In this document: in pieces, positions 1 through 6,446 of the stretch
How the letters are laid out: the number at the start of each line of letters is the position of its first letter
How positions within the stretch are numbered: the stretch's first letter is position 1
Assembly: GCA_017409645.1 (NCBI GenBank)
Contig: JAFQSI010000076.1
Coordinates: forward strand, 1 to 10,342
Direction of reading: 5' to 3'
DNA: 10,342 nt
DNA from: Oscillospiraceae bacterium
Lineage (GTDB): Bacteria; Bacillota; Clostridia; Oscillospirales; Oscillospiraceae
Position numbers and translations under genes: made by a program
The notes under the pieces: model-generated
Told to the model about the DNA's origin: nothing
Database searches by the model: none
What the model saw: only the letters and a program-made list of their open reading frames with translations

Positions 1-23
1 ACATTCATATTGGAGTGTTACTT

Positions 24-605
24 ATGGATTTCATCTATTCCGACCGTGAAATTGCGGTCATCATCAAGCCCGTGGGCGTGGATTCGGAGCATCAGGTCCC
101 GGCCATGATCTCCGAGCAGCTGGGCGGCGGGGTCTTCCCCATCCACCGGCTGGATCTGAACGTGGGCGGCGTGATGGTCTACGCCCGGACAAAGCAGGCA
201 GCGGCCCTGCTGAGCAGACTGGTCCAGGAGGGAAAGCTCGTCAAGGAATATCGGGCGCTGGTCCACGGCGTTCCCCCGGAAAGCGGGGTGCTGGAGGACT
301 TTCTTTTCAAGGACAGCCGCAAAAACAAGGTCTTCGTGGTGAAAAAGGAGCGAAAGGGCGTGAAAAAAGCCAGCCTGGAATACACCCGGCTGACCGATTC
401 CGACCCCTCTTTGCTGCACATCAAGCTCCACACGGGCCGCAGCCACCAGATCCGGGTCCAGTTTTCCAGCCGGGGCTTCCCCCTGGTGGGCGACCACAAG
501 TACGGCTCCCGGGACGAGGCAAAGGAGCCGAAGCTGTTCTCCTGCCGGATCAGCTTTCCCTGGAAGGGAGAGACGAAGGTGTTCGAAGCATTTCCCGAAT
601 GGTAA
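24..605 (+). CDS. RluA-family RNA pseudouridine synthase (short, no S4 domain)
   Basis: Predicted to isomerise a uridine in rRNA or tRNA to pseudouridine in the cytoplasm; the target base cannot be told from sequence. The 193-residue protein carries the family's catalytic motif, HRLD at residues 41-44, with D44 as the expected catalytic aspartate. It also has the C-terminal RluA signature (LHTGRSHQIR, then GDHKYG) around residues 135-162. The usual TSG after HRLD-x-x is VGG here, a mild deviation. It is shorter than most Firmicutes RluD/YlyB proteins and has no N-terminal S4 RNA-binding domain. I chose ATG at 24 because GGAG at 12-15 lies 8 bases upstream; the in-frame GTG at 15 would overlap that site. 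It is convergent with the rnf-like operon and ends just before a shared terminator. The family is clear; the exact subgroup is not. Confidence 0.9.
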   Translation: MDFIYSDREIAVIIKPVGVDSEHQVPAMISEQLGGGVFPIHRLDLNVGGVMVYARTKQAAALLSRLVQEGKLVKEYRALVHGVPPESGVLEDFLFKDSRKNKVFVVKKERKGVKKASLEYTRLTDSDPSLLHIKLHTGRSHQIRVQFSSRGFPLVGDHKYGSRDEAKEPKLFSCRISFPWKGETKVFEAFPEW

Positions 606-630
606 CCCCTGTAGGGGCGGGACATGCTCA
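606..630. repeat. possible fragment of a GGGGCGGG-type intergenic repeat
   Basis: Directly after the pseudouridine synthase stop there is a short C4-TGTA-G4 hairpin (606-617), followed by a G-rich stretch ending in CATGCTC. From memory, similar short GTAGGGGCGG-containing sequences recur between genes in gut Clostridia. Only one copy is visible here, so its repeat status is inferred. Confidence 0.3.
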
Positions 631-632
631 CA

Positions 633-664
633 AAAAAGCCTGACCGCGAACGGTCAGGCTTTTT
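633..664. terminator. bidirectional rho-independent terminator
   Basis: A perfect 14-bp stem (633-646 with 651-664) closes a CGAA tetraloop. The outer five base pairs are A:U, so each strand gives a GC-rich hairpin followed by a U-run. It lies between the plus-strand pseudouridine synthase and the end of the minus-strand operon and should terminate both. Confidence 0.92.
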
Positions 665-674
665 GCGTTGGAAC

Positions 675-1112
675 TCAGAATCCGATCCCGGCGAAGGCCT
701 GGACGGCCAGCCAGATGCCCAGGGCGCTCATGATGGGCGCAGCCTTGGCGGCGGGGCCGGAGGAGAGCCGGTCCTGGATGGAGGTGAAGGCCCAGGCCGC
801 GGCGGTGAAGATCACGCAGCCGGTCAGGGCCAGACCCGGGACATGCTTCAGGGCCACCATGCCCGCCGCAGCGGGCAGGACGCCGAAGCTCAGGGCGGCG
901 AAAACGGGAATGCAGATCCAGCAGCGCTTGGCGCCGGGAGCCAGATAGTGGTCCAGCACCAGAGCCACCAGGCAGATGCCGGTGATGGAAACGATGTCGA
1001 ACTCCATCAGGATCAGCTGGGGGGACACCGCCCGGAGGACCACCATGACAGCCAGAACAGCAGCCAGGACGGCGATCAGCACCGTACTGAGGGTATATTT
1101 CTTGTCTTTCAT
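675..1112 (-). CDS. uncharacterised polytopic membrane protein ending the rnf-like operon, with CxxC motif
   Basis: I do not recognise this 145-residue protein. Hydrophobic stretches suggest four to five membrane segments, roughly residues 8-28, 38-54, 66-84, 93-112 and 122-142. It has four cysteines: C47, a CWIC pair (C64, C67) next to a predicted membrane segment, and C99. The start ATG is preceded by GGGGAGG about 8 bases upstream and lies 3 bases after the rnfG stop, so it is clearly co-transcribed. It sits where rnfE, rnfA and rnfB normally follow rnfG. It is much shorter than RnfA or RnfE (about 190-200 residues) and shows none of their recognisable motifs to my reading. A role as a membrane partner of RnfD/RnfG, possibly redox-active through its cysteines, is inference from position. 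The bidirectional terminator follows 11 bases downstream. Confidence 0.8.
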   Translation of the reverse strand: MKDKKYTLSTVLIAVLAAVLAVMVVLRAVSPQLILMEFDIVSITGICLVALVLDHYLAPGAKRCWICIPVFAALSFGVLPAAAGMVALKHVPGLALTGCVIFTAAAWAFTSIQDRLSSGPAAKAAPIMSALGIWLAVQAFAGIGF

Positions 1113-1115
1113 GGC

Positions 1116-1700
1116 TTAACCTCCCCAGGAAGTGGCTTCGGTCGCCACATCGGCGCCGGTGACGAAGCCGACGGCGGAATTGACGCAGCGGACCACGGCC
1201 TTGCTGGTGACGGTGGCGCCGGTGATGGCGTCCACGGCCACCGTCTCGCCCTCGGGCGCAGCCTCGCCGGTGGCACCGGAGAAGGCGTCGGCACCGGAGG
1301 TGGCGACCTCGAAGGCCCCGGCGCTGTTGAGGAACTGGGCCAGGAATTCGTGGTCCGTCAGGGCGTTGCCGCCCAGACCGATCGTCTCATGGGCCTGGGT
1401 GACCACCAGACCGGTGACCTTGCCGGCGTTGCTGACGCCGATGAGCATGGTGATCTCGCCTGCGTAGCCGTAGGTGGAAGTCTCCACCACGAAGCCGATG
1501 TCGGACTTGTGGACAGAGCGGATGTTGGCGTCCTCGCCTGCGTAGGGCTCGACAGTGAACTCCTCCGCGCCGGGCAGCACGGTCTGCATCAGCTGCAGGT
1601 GATACGCTTCCGCGTTTTTCACCGCCAGGCCGTCCAGGCCCACACAAAGGCCCAGGAGGAGGGCAGCAGCCAGGATCAGAGCAATGATGGGCTTTTTCAC
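1116..1700 (-). CDS. rnfG: RnfG-like FMN-binding electron-transport subunit
   Basis: Predicted extracytoplasmic subunit carrying covalently bound FMN, passing electrons within an Rnf/Nqr-type complex. The 194-residue protein has one N-terminal membrane anchor (residues 4-22) and then an FMN_bind domain. The flavinylation motif is D-A-I-T-G-A-T-V-T-S at residues 157-166, with T163 the expected site of the phosphoester bond to FMN made by ApbE. The preceding features ETIGLGG and HEFLAQF are typical of RnfG. A second SGAT (141-144) lies just upstream. The start codon is GTG at 1700, overlapping the rnfD stop by 4 bases, with AAAGGAGG 9 bases upstream; the next in-frame ATG lies too far in. Length is typical for the family. 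Confidence 0.92.
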   Translation of the reverse strand: MKKPIIALILAAALLLGLCVGLDGLAVKNAEAYHLQLMQTVLPGAEEFTVEPYAGEDANIRSVHKSDIGFVVETSTYGYAGEITMLIGVSNAGKVTGLVVTQAHETIGLGGNALTDHEFLAQFLNSAGAFEVATSGADAFSGATGEAAPEGETVAVDAITGATVTSKAVVRCVNSAVGFVTGADVATEATSWGG

Positions 1701-2638
1701 TGGTTGTCGCCTCCTTTCACGGTGCCGAAGCGGCGGATGGGGGTCAGCCGGTCAATGAACCAGACCAGGGCGTTCATCAGCAGGATGGCGTAGGTGACGC
1801 CCTCGGGGAACAGGCCGAAGTAGCGGAAGAAGACGGTCAGCGCGCCACAGCCGATGCCATAGACGATCTGGCCCATGGGGGTGGCGGGAGAGGTGGCGTA
1901 GTCCGTCGCCATGAAGATGGCGCCCAGCATGACGCCGCCGGAGAACAGGGAGTAGAGCATCCAGTCAATGGGGGCATCGGTCTTGGCAAAGACCAGGGTC
2001 AGCACCGCCACGCTGCCCAGGTAGGCAGCGGGGATCCGGACGGAGATGACCTTCCGCCACAGCAGGTATGCACCGCCGACCAGCAGGGCCAGGGCGGAGA
2101 TCTCACCGATGGAGCCGGGGCAGTTGCCCAGGAACATGTCCAGCACGGACTCCTCGGGCAGGGCGGGCATGACCATGTGGTGCAGGGGGGTGGCGGCAGT
2201 GACGCCGTCAACGCCCATGTAGCGGGTCAGGCCCACGGGATAGAGGACCATCATGGCAGCGCGGGCTGCCAGGGCGGGATTGAAGATATTCTGGCCCAGG
2301 CCGCCGCAGAGACACTTGACGAAGAGGATGGCAAAGACGCTGCCCAGGGCAGCCAGCCACAGGGGGCAGGTGTGGGGCAGGGTCATGGCCAGCAGCATGC
2401 CGGTGACGAGGGCGGAGCCGTCGACGGTGGTATTGCGGGTCTTGGTCAGCTTGGAGTAGAGCCACTCGGCGGCCACGGCCGTGGCCATGGTCACCAGCGT
2501 CAGGATCAGCGCGTCCATGCCGAAGCGGACCACGCCCACCGCCAGGGCGGGGGTCAGGGCCAGCATCACATCGGCCATGATCCGGTTGGTCCGGAAATTA
2601 CCCCGGATGTGGGGGGAAGATGCAACGGTCAGTTTCAT
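1697..2638 (-). CDS. rnfD: RnfD-like integral membrane flavoprotein subunit
   Basis: Integral membrane subunit of Rnf/Nqr-type complexes (NqrB/RnfD family), which carries covalent FMN and helps move electrons across the membrane, with ion transport in complete complexes. The 313-residue protein has many hydrophobic helices. Family hallmarks are NIFNPALAARA (117-127), a flavinylation-like motif DGVTAATPL (144-152) with T150 as the likely attachment residue, FMATDYATSP (242-251) and EGVTYAILLMNA (279-290). The ATG at 2638 overlaps the rnfC stop as ATGA. An upstream in-frame extension would run into rnfC and lacks family similarity, so it was not used. It ends in a 4-base overlap with rnfG. Whether it still pumps ions without RnfA and RnfE is unknown. 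Confidence 0.93.
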   Translation of the reverse strand: MKLTVASSPHIRGNFRTNRIMADVMLALTPALAVGVVRFGMDALILTLVTMATAVAAEWLYSKLTKTRNTTVDGSALVTGMLLAMTLPHTCPLWLAALGSVFAILFVKCLCGGLGQNIFNPALAARAAMMVLYPVGLTRYMGVDGVTAATPLHHMVMPALPEESVLDMFLGNCPGSIGEISALALLVGGAYLLWRKVISVRIPAAYLGSVAVLTLVFAKTDAPIDWMLYSLFSGGVMLGAIFMATDYATSPATPMGQIVYGIGCGALTVFFRYFGLFPEGVTYAILLMNALVWFIDRLTPIRRFGTVKGGDNQ

Positions 2639-3927
2639 TTTTTCTGGGCCTCCCTTACCATTTGCTTGCCCTTGCGGAAGGTCTCCACCAGGGGCAGCTT
2701 GCCGGGACAGGTGAAGGCGCAGCTGCCGCACTCCATGCAGTCCATCAGGTTCATCCGGTTCAGCTCGTCCACCCGGCCGCTATTCGTGAAGCGGTACATG
2801 TACAGCGGCTGCAGACGCATGGGGCAGACGGTGACGCACTTGCCGCAGCGCAGGCAGACAGGGTTCTCCGCCGCGCCGTTGACGTCCTTCAGCAGGCACA
2901 GGATGGAGTTCGTGGCCTTGACCACGGGAACGGACAGGTCGCCCTGGGCCACGCCCATCATGGGGCCGCCGGAGATGACCCGCTCGGTCTTGTCATGAAG
3001 GCCGCCTGCGATCTCGATGAGATCGTGGAAGCTGGTGCCGATGGGGACCATAAAATTCTGGGGCTCGGCGATGGCCTCGCCGGAGACGGTGACGATACGC
3101 TCCGTCAGGGCCTTGCCCTCGGTTGCGGCCCGGCAAATGGCGGCGAAGGTGGAGACATTGAACACGGCGCAGCCCACCTTCACAGGCAGCTGGCCCGGGG
3201 GCACCTGACGGCCGGTGACGGCCTGGATCAGCTGCTTCTCGGAGCCCTGGGGATAGCGGGTGGGCAGGACCACCAGCTCGATGTCGGGATAGCGGGGCAG
3301 GAGCTTCTTCAGCTCGGCGATGGCCTCGGTCTTGTTGTCCTCCACAGCCAGGACGGTCCGCTTGGGATCGAGCAGTCTGCGCAGGATCAGCATGCCCTCC
3401 AGGACCTCCGTGGGGTTGGTCCGCAGGAGGGTGTCGTCAGCGGTGATGTAGGGCTCGCACTCACAGCCGTTGGCGATCAGGGTGTCCACATTGCCCATGG
3501 CGCCCAGGGCCTTGACGTTGCCGGGGAAGGCCGCGCCGCCCATGCCCACGATGCCCGCCTCCCGGATGGCGTGGAGGATCTCGTCGTCGTTGTCGGCGTG
3601 GGGCATGGTGACGGACTCATTTTTGAAGTCGTTGGCGATGACCACGGCGTTGATCAGGGTGCCCCGGACATGGGGTCTGGGCTCGATGGCCTTGACCACG
3701 CCGGAGACGGAGGCATGGACGGGGACGCACAGACCCTCGCCGTCGCCGATCTTCTGGCCCTTGAGGACCCGGTCACCGACCTTCACCAGGGGCGTGCAGG
3801 GCGCGCCGATGTGCTGGAGCATGGGGATGACCACGGTGTCGGGCTCGATGCGCCTGATCTCGGGGGTCCGCTTGGACATTTCTTTGTTGTATTTGGGGTG
3901 GATACCGCCAAAAAACAGGTGTTTCAT
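2635..3927 (-). CDS. rnfC: RnfC-like NADH:flavin/iron-sulfur subunit
   Basis: Peripheral cytoplasmic subunit expected to bind NAD(H) and FMN and to carry two [4Fe-4S] clusters in an Rnf-type complex. In the 430-residue protein, the N-terminal FFGGIHP (5-11) is the usual RnfC start. A barrel-sandwich-like segment follows at about 40-80. The Nqo1/SLBB-like core contains GMGGAAFP (128-135), NGCECEP (153-159) and RYPQGSEKQLI (224-234). Two ferredoxin motifs lie at C358/C361/C364/C368 and C397/C400/C403/C407. I chose ATG at 3927 because GAGGTG lies about 9 bases upstream. The in-frame GTG at 3939 is part of that ribosome binding site. It overlaps rnfD by 4 bases and follows apbE by 19 bases. Length is close to compact clostridial RnfC proteins. 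Confidence 0.95.
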   Translation of the reverse strand: MKHLFFGGIHPKYNKEMSKRTPEIRRIEPDTVVIPMLQHIGAPCTPLVKVGDRVLKGQKIGDGEGLCVPVHASVSGVVKAIEPRPHVRGTLINAVVIANDFKNESVTMPHADNDDEILHAIREAGIVGMGGAAFPGNVKALGAMGNVDTLIANGCECEPYITADDTLLRTNPTEVLEGMLILRRLLDPKRTVLAVEDNKTEAIAELKKLLPRYPDIELVVLPTRYPQGSEKQLIQAVTGRQVPPGQLPVKVGCAVFNVSTFAAICRAATEGKALTERIVTVSGEAIAEPQNFMVPIGTSFHDLIEIAGGLHDKTERVISGGPMMGVAQGDLSVPVVKATNSILCLLKDVNGAAENPVCLRCGKCVTVCPMRLQPLYMYRFTNSGRVDELNRMNLMDCMECGSCAFTCPGKLPLVETFRKGKQMVREAQKK

Positions 3928-3946
3928 TCTGGTTTTCACCTCAATT

Positions 3947-4966
3947 TCAGGTTCTTATCAGATCTTCGAAGCCGGTGGAGTAGTACAGCTCTCCCTCGGC
4001 ATCGACCCACATGGCGACGCTGTCGCATGCGTCCAGCAGCTTCTGTCCCTCCTCCATGGGAAGCAGGAACAGGGCCGTGGACAATGCGTCGGCCAGCCCC
4101 GAGTCGGGGCAGACCACCGTCACCGCCCGCCACAGCCTGCCCGGATACAGGGTATCCGGATCGATGATGTGGTGGTAGAATTCGCCGTCCACCAGGTAGG
4201 TCCGCTGGTAGTCGCCGCTGGTGACCATGCTGCCCTTTGTCAGGTACAGGGTGTGCAGGTACTCGCTCCCGCCGTCGGGGTCCTGGACGCCGACGACCCA
4301 GGGGGTGCCGCTCTCGTCCTTGGGGCCCGTGGCGCAGACGTTGCCGCCGACGCTGATGAGCAGTCCGGCGGGTGCCGTTTCGGCCACCCGCTGGACGGAC
4401 CAGCCCTTGGCGATGGCGCCCACATCCAGCCGCAGATCGGGGTCGGTGATGGTGACGGTGCTGTTCTCCGGGTCAATGACCACGCTGTCCCAGCTTGTGT
4501 GCTTCGCAGCCTCTGCCAGGGCTTCGGCGTCGGGCAGGTATGCGTGCATCGGGTCGTCCAGGCCGTCATTTCTCGCCTCGTGCCAAAGGGCCAGCACGCT
4601 GCCCATGGCGGCGTTGACCCGGCCATCCGTCAGCTCATAATAGGCTTTGCAGTCCGTCAGCAGGTCGATGATGGCCCGGTCCACCTCGATGGCCTCGCCG
4701 GGGTGGTCGTTGATGGTCTTGAGATTGTTCAGCCCCTCATATTCATGGTAGATGTCGAAGAGCTGATGATAGACGAGGAGCCCGTCGTGGACCGCCTGGG
4801 CCTTTTCGGTGAAGGCCTCCTCGCTGGTGTCCCGGCCCACAACGGTGGTGACCGTGTCGAAAACGGTCAGAAAGGTCGCGGTGTACTGCTGCTGCTCTGT
4901 CCTGGCTCCATCGCAGCCGCAAAGCAGCAGCGCCAGGGCCAGAAGCAGCGGGAAAAATCGTTTCAT
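3947..4966 (-). CDS. apbE: ApbE-family FAD:protein FMN transferase, lipoprotein
   Basis: Transfers FMN from FAD onto threonine of target proteins in a Mg-dependent reaction on the outer face of the membrane; RnfG and RnfD encoded downstream are the obvious substrates. The 339-residue protein starts with a lipoprotein signal peptide, lipobox L-C-G-C with lipidated C18. Conserved ApbE motifs follow in order: DVGAIAKGW (181-189), SVGGNV (205-210), TSGDYQR (249-255), HHIIDPDT (265-272) and DALSTALF (293-300), the last holding the Mg-binding Asp and Thr. The ATG overlaps the stop of the preceding lipoprotein gene by one base (TGATG). The nearest Shine-Dalgarno, AAGG about 12 bases upstream, is weak, so translation is probably coupled. 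Length and motif order are normal for the family. Confidence 0.95.
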   Translation of the reverse strand: MKRFFPLLLALALLLCGCDGARTEQQQYTATFLTVFDTVTTVVGRDTSEEAFTEKAQAVHDGLLVYHQLFDIYHEYEGLNNLKTINDHPGEAIEVDRAIIDLLTDCKAYYELTDGRVNAAMGSVLALWHEARNDGLDDPMHAYLPDAEALAEAAKHTSWDSVVIDPENSTVTITDPDLRLDVGAIAKGWSVQRVAETAPAGLLISVGGNVCATGPKDESGTPWVVGVQDPDGGSEYLHTLYLTKGSMVTSGDYQRTYLVDGEFYHHIIDPDTLYPGRLWRAVTVVCPDSGLADALSTALFLLPMEEGQKLLDACDSVAMWVDAEGELYYSTGFEDLIRT

Positions 4967-6081
4967 CAGCCGCAGGCCTTCGCGATCAGAGCCTGGAAGC
5001 CGCCGATCTTGATGGTGACGGAGGAAACCAGGTCGGCATCGGTGGGCTTGGTAGTCTCGTCCACGGCGATGGAAGCGACCTCAGCGGGGGTCTTGCCGGT
5101 GATGTAGGCGGCGAAGGAAGCGGCCTGCTCATTCCACTCGGCGATGGCACCGCCCCAGGCGACCATGCCGTAGCCCTCGCCCAGCTCGTTCTTGGTAGCG
5201 ATGGGAGCGGTCAGGTCGGTGGTGATGACGCCGGAGGCATCAAAGTTGACCTTGGCCTGGACGGAGTCGATCTGGGCGGAGGTGATGACGCCGTCGCGCA
5301 GGGTCAGAGCTGCGGCGTTCACATCCAGCTGGGCCAGGCCGGCATTCTCGGCGTCGGCAGAAGCGGAGCTGTCCACGGCGGGGATGATGGCCAGCTTCAG
5401 CTCGTCGCCGGACTGGGCACCCAGGTGCTGGGCATTGGCGGCAGCCTTCTCCACAGCGGCAACGTAGCCGCCCAGGTAGATGGTGGCGGTGGTGGCCAGG
5501 TCTGCATCAACGGCGTGGCCGGTCTCGTCCACGGCGCCGGAGCGCAGCTCTTCGACGGTCTTGCCGACGGCGTAGGCAGCCAGGGCGGCAGCCTGCTCGT
5601 TCCACTCGTACTGGGAGCCGGCGTAGGCCTTCATGCCGTAATTTTCGCCCAGCTCATTCTTGGTGGCGATGGGGGCGGTCAGGTCGGAGACGATATTGCC
5701 GCTGACATCGAACAGGACGGAAGTGCCGATGGAGTCGATGATGCAGCTCTGGATCACGCCATTGTCGTCCACAGTGACGGCGACGACGGAGACGTCATAC
5801 TTGGCTTCGCCGTCGGCGTCGCCTGCGTTCTTGCTCTCAGCAGCGGAGGCGACGATGGCAACGCCGGTCTTCACGGCGCCCTCGGCGACGGGATCGGTCA
5901 CGGCAGGAGCGTCGGGAGCGGTGGTTTCCACGGGGGTGGATTCCTGGGGGGCGGGCTGCGTCTCGGTGTGAGCGCCGGAGGGGCAGGTGCAGTCGCTGTA
6001 GTAGACGACGGGGGTGCCTGCGCAGCCGGTCAGCATGGCGATGACCAGCACCAGCGCCAGGGTGATGATGGATCTTTTCAT
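4966..6081 (-). CDS. secreted lipoprotein with two tandem homologous domains, possibly degenerate FMN_bind
   Basis: First gene of the rnf-like operon, 371 residues. It has a signal peptide with lipobox LTGC (lipidated C20), then a Pro/Thr/Glu-rich linker (about 37-65), then two homologous domains at about 70-213 and 228-369. Each domain contains DLTAPIATKNELGE, then YGM, then EWNEQAA, then GKT, then VDET and a final DADL segment. The DADL segments (DADLATTATI and DADLVSSVTI) sit where FMN_bind proteins have the SGAT-x-TS flavinylation motif. Neither has the Gly-Ala of that motif, so covalent FMN is doubtful. By analogy with two-domain flavin lipoproteins of Gram-positive extracellular electron transfer, it may be the surface partner of the Rnf-like complex. 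That is inferred from context and the weak motif resemblance. Start ATG at 6081 has GGAGGT about 7 bases upstream. The next gene, apbE, overlaps its stop by one base. Confidence 0.85.
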   Translation of the reverse strand: MKRSIITLALVLVIAMLTGCAGTPVVYYSDCTCPSGAHTETQPAPQESTPVETTAPDAPAVTDPVAEGAVKTGVAIVASAAESKNAGDADGEAKYDVSVVAVTVDDNGVIQSCIIDSIGTSVLFDVSGNIVSDLTAPIATKNELGENYGMKAYAGSQYEWNEQAAALAAYAVGKTVEELRSGAVDETGHAVDADLATTATIYLGGYVAAVEKAAANAQHLGAQSGDELKLAIIPAVDSSASADAENAGLAQLDVNAAALTLRDGVITSAQIDSVQAKVNFDASGVITTDLTAPIATKNELGEGYGMVAWGGAIAEWNEQAASFAAYITGKTPAEVASIAVDETTKPTDADLVSSVTIKIGGFQALIAKACG

Positions 6082-6113
6082 GGGGTTACCTCCAAGTAAA
6101 TAGTGTCTCTATC

Positions 6114-6142
6114 ATCATATTCAAGATCCCCCATGAAGTAAA
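6114..6142 (-). promoter_or_regulatory. predicted sigma-A promoter of the rnf-like operon
   Basis: Read on the minus strand: -35 TTTACT (6142-6137), a 17-base spacer, and -10 TATGAT (6119-6114). Transcription would start near 6107, leaving a 5' leader of about 25 bases before the lipoprotein ATG. A near-palindrome TAGTGTCTCTA (6101-6111) overlaps the expected start site and could be an operator. The prediction rests on consensus and spacing only. Confidence 0.65.
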
Positions 6143-6190
6143 GAGGAAATTGTTCTCAGCGGCTAATTTTTTTCCTTCTTCTTCAAACAC

Positions 6191-6219
6191 TTGTATTTAT
6201 CGATAAAACATGATATCAT
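6191..6219 (+). promoter_or_regulatory. predicted sigma-A promoter of the cobalamin riboswitch transcript
   Basis: -35 TTGTAT (6191-6196), a 17-base spacer, and -10 TATCAT (6214-6219). The expected start near 6225 falls exactly at the 5' strand of the riboswitch closing helix P1, which supports the call. The spacer holds a perfect 12-base palindrome (6196-6207), and a 10-base palindrome (6210-6219) covers the -10 element. Confidence 0.65.
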
Positions 6220-6222
6220 TTC

Positions 6223-6386
6223 TGCACTGCCTGGGGAAACAGGTGCAAATCCTGTGCGAGTGCGTCGCCGTCAGGCGCGCAAACGGAGCATCCTCACCCG
6301 GGGGCCGCGCCCCGGGGACAGGTCATTGGCGAAAGCTGAGAAGGTCGGCTGCTCCCTGCGCCAAGCCGGAATATCCGGGCAGTGTG
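6223..6386 (+). promoter_or_regulatory. cobalamin (B12) riboswitch aptamer
   Basis: Conserved blocks of the cobalamin riboswitch appear in the right order. GGGGAA...GGTGCAAATCC lies at about 6233-6255, the AACGGAGC block at about 6283-6290, GAGAAGGTCGGCTGC at about 6339-6353, and AAGCCGGAATATCCGGGC at about 6363-6380. The last corresponds to the family's AGCCAGGA-A-ACCTGC element. A closing helix P1 forms between CACTGCC (6225-6231) and GGCAGTG (6378-6384), extended by G-U pairs. The peripheral insertion at 6296-6317 holds a strong CCCGGGG-type hairpin. The leader lies directly upstream of the DUF4430 lipoprotein gene. The subclass (adenosyl- or aquo/methylcobalamin) is not resolved from sequence alone. 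Confidence 0.88.
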
Positions 6387-6433
6387 CCCCAAAGCTGTCC
6401 TGCGGACACCGGGACGGGGCAAATCTATTTTAT
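6385..6433 (+). promoter_or_regulatory. riboswitch expression-platform hairpin
   Basis: TGCCCC (6385-6390) pairs with GGGGCA (6416-6421), with an inner TGTCC/GGACA hairpin (6396-6408). The A/U-rich stretch 6421-6433 follows. The 5' strand begins where P1 ends and overlaps its G-U extension, so the two could compete. The U-run is interrupted (AAATCTATTTTAT), so it may be a weak intrinsic terminator or part of a translational switch just upstream of the Shine-Dalgarno at 6434-6439. Confidence 0.45.
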
Positions 6434-6446
6434 AAGGAGAATGACC

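Noticed and set aside
15..23. GTG at 15 as the start of the pseudouridine synthase
   Set aside because: It overlaps GGAG at 12-15, which is well spaced for ATG at 24.
675..1112. Calling the small membrane protein RnfE or RnfA
   Set aside because: It is about 50 residues too short, and I see no RnfA/RnfE sequence hallmark. Operon position alone is not enough.
624..1793. Plus-strand open frame of 389 codons across the terminator, the small membrane protein and rnfG
   Set aside because: It begins inside a terminator hairpin region and has Gly/His/Gln-rich non-protein-like composition; the opposite strand holds real genes.
3928..3939. GTG at 3939 as the rnfC start
   Set aside because: It forms part of the GAGGTG ribosome binding site for ATG 3927, where the conserved RnfC N-terminus begins.
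2620..5107. Two long plus-strand open frames (2620-4167 and 3470-5107) opposite rnfC, apbE and the lipoprotein gene
   Set aside because: Composition is rich in Gly, Asp, His and Val with no recognisable domain. They mirror the high-GC third positions of the real minus-strand genes, which have clear motifs and ribosome binding sites.
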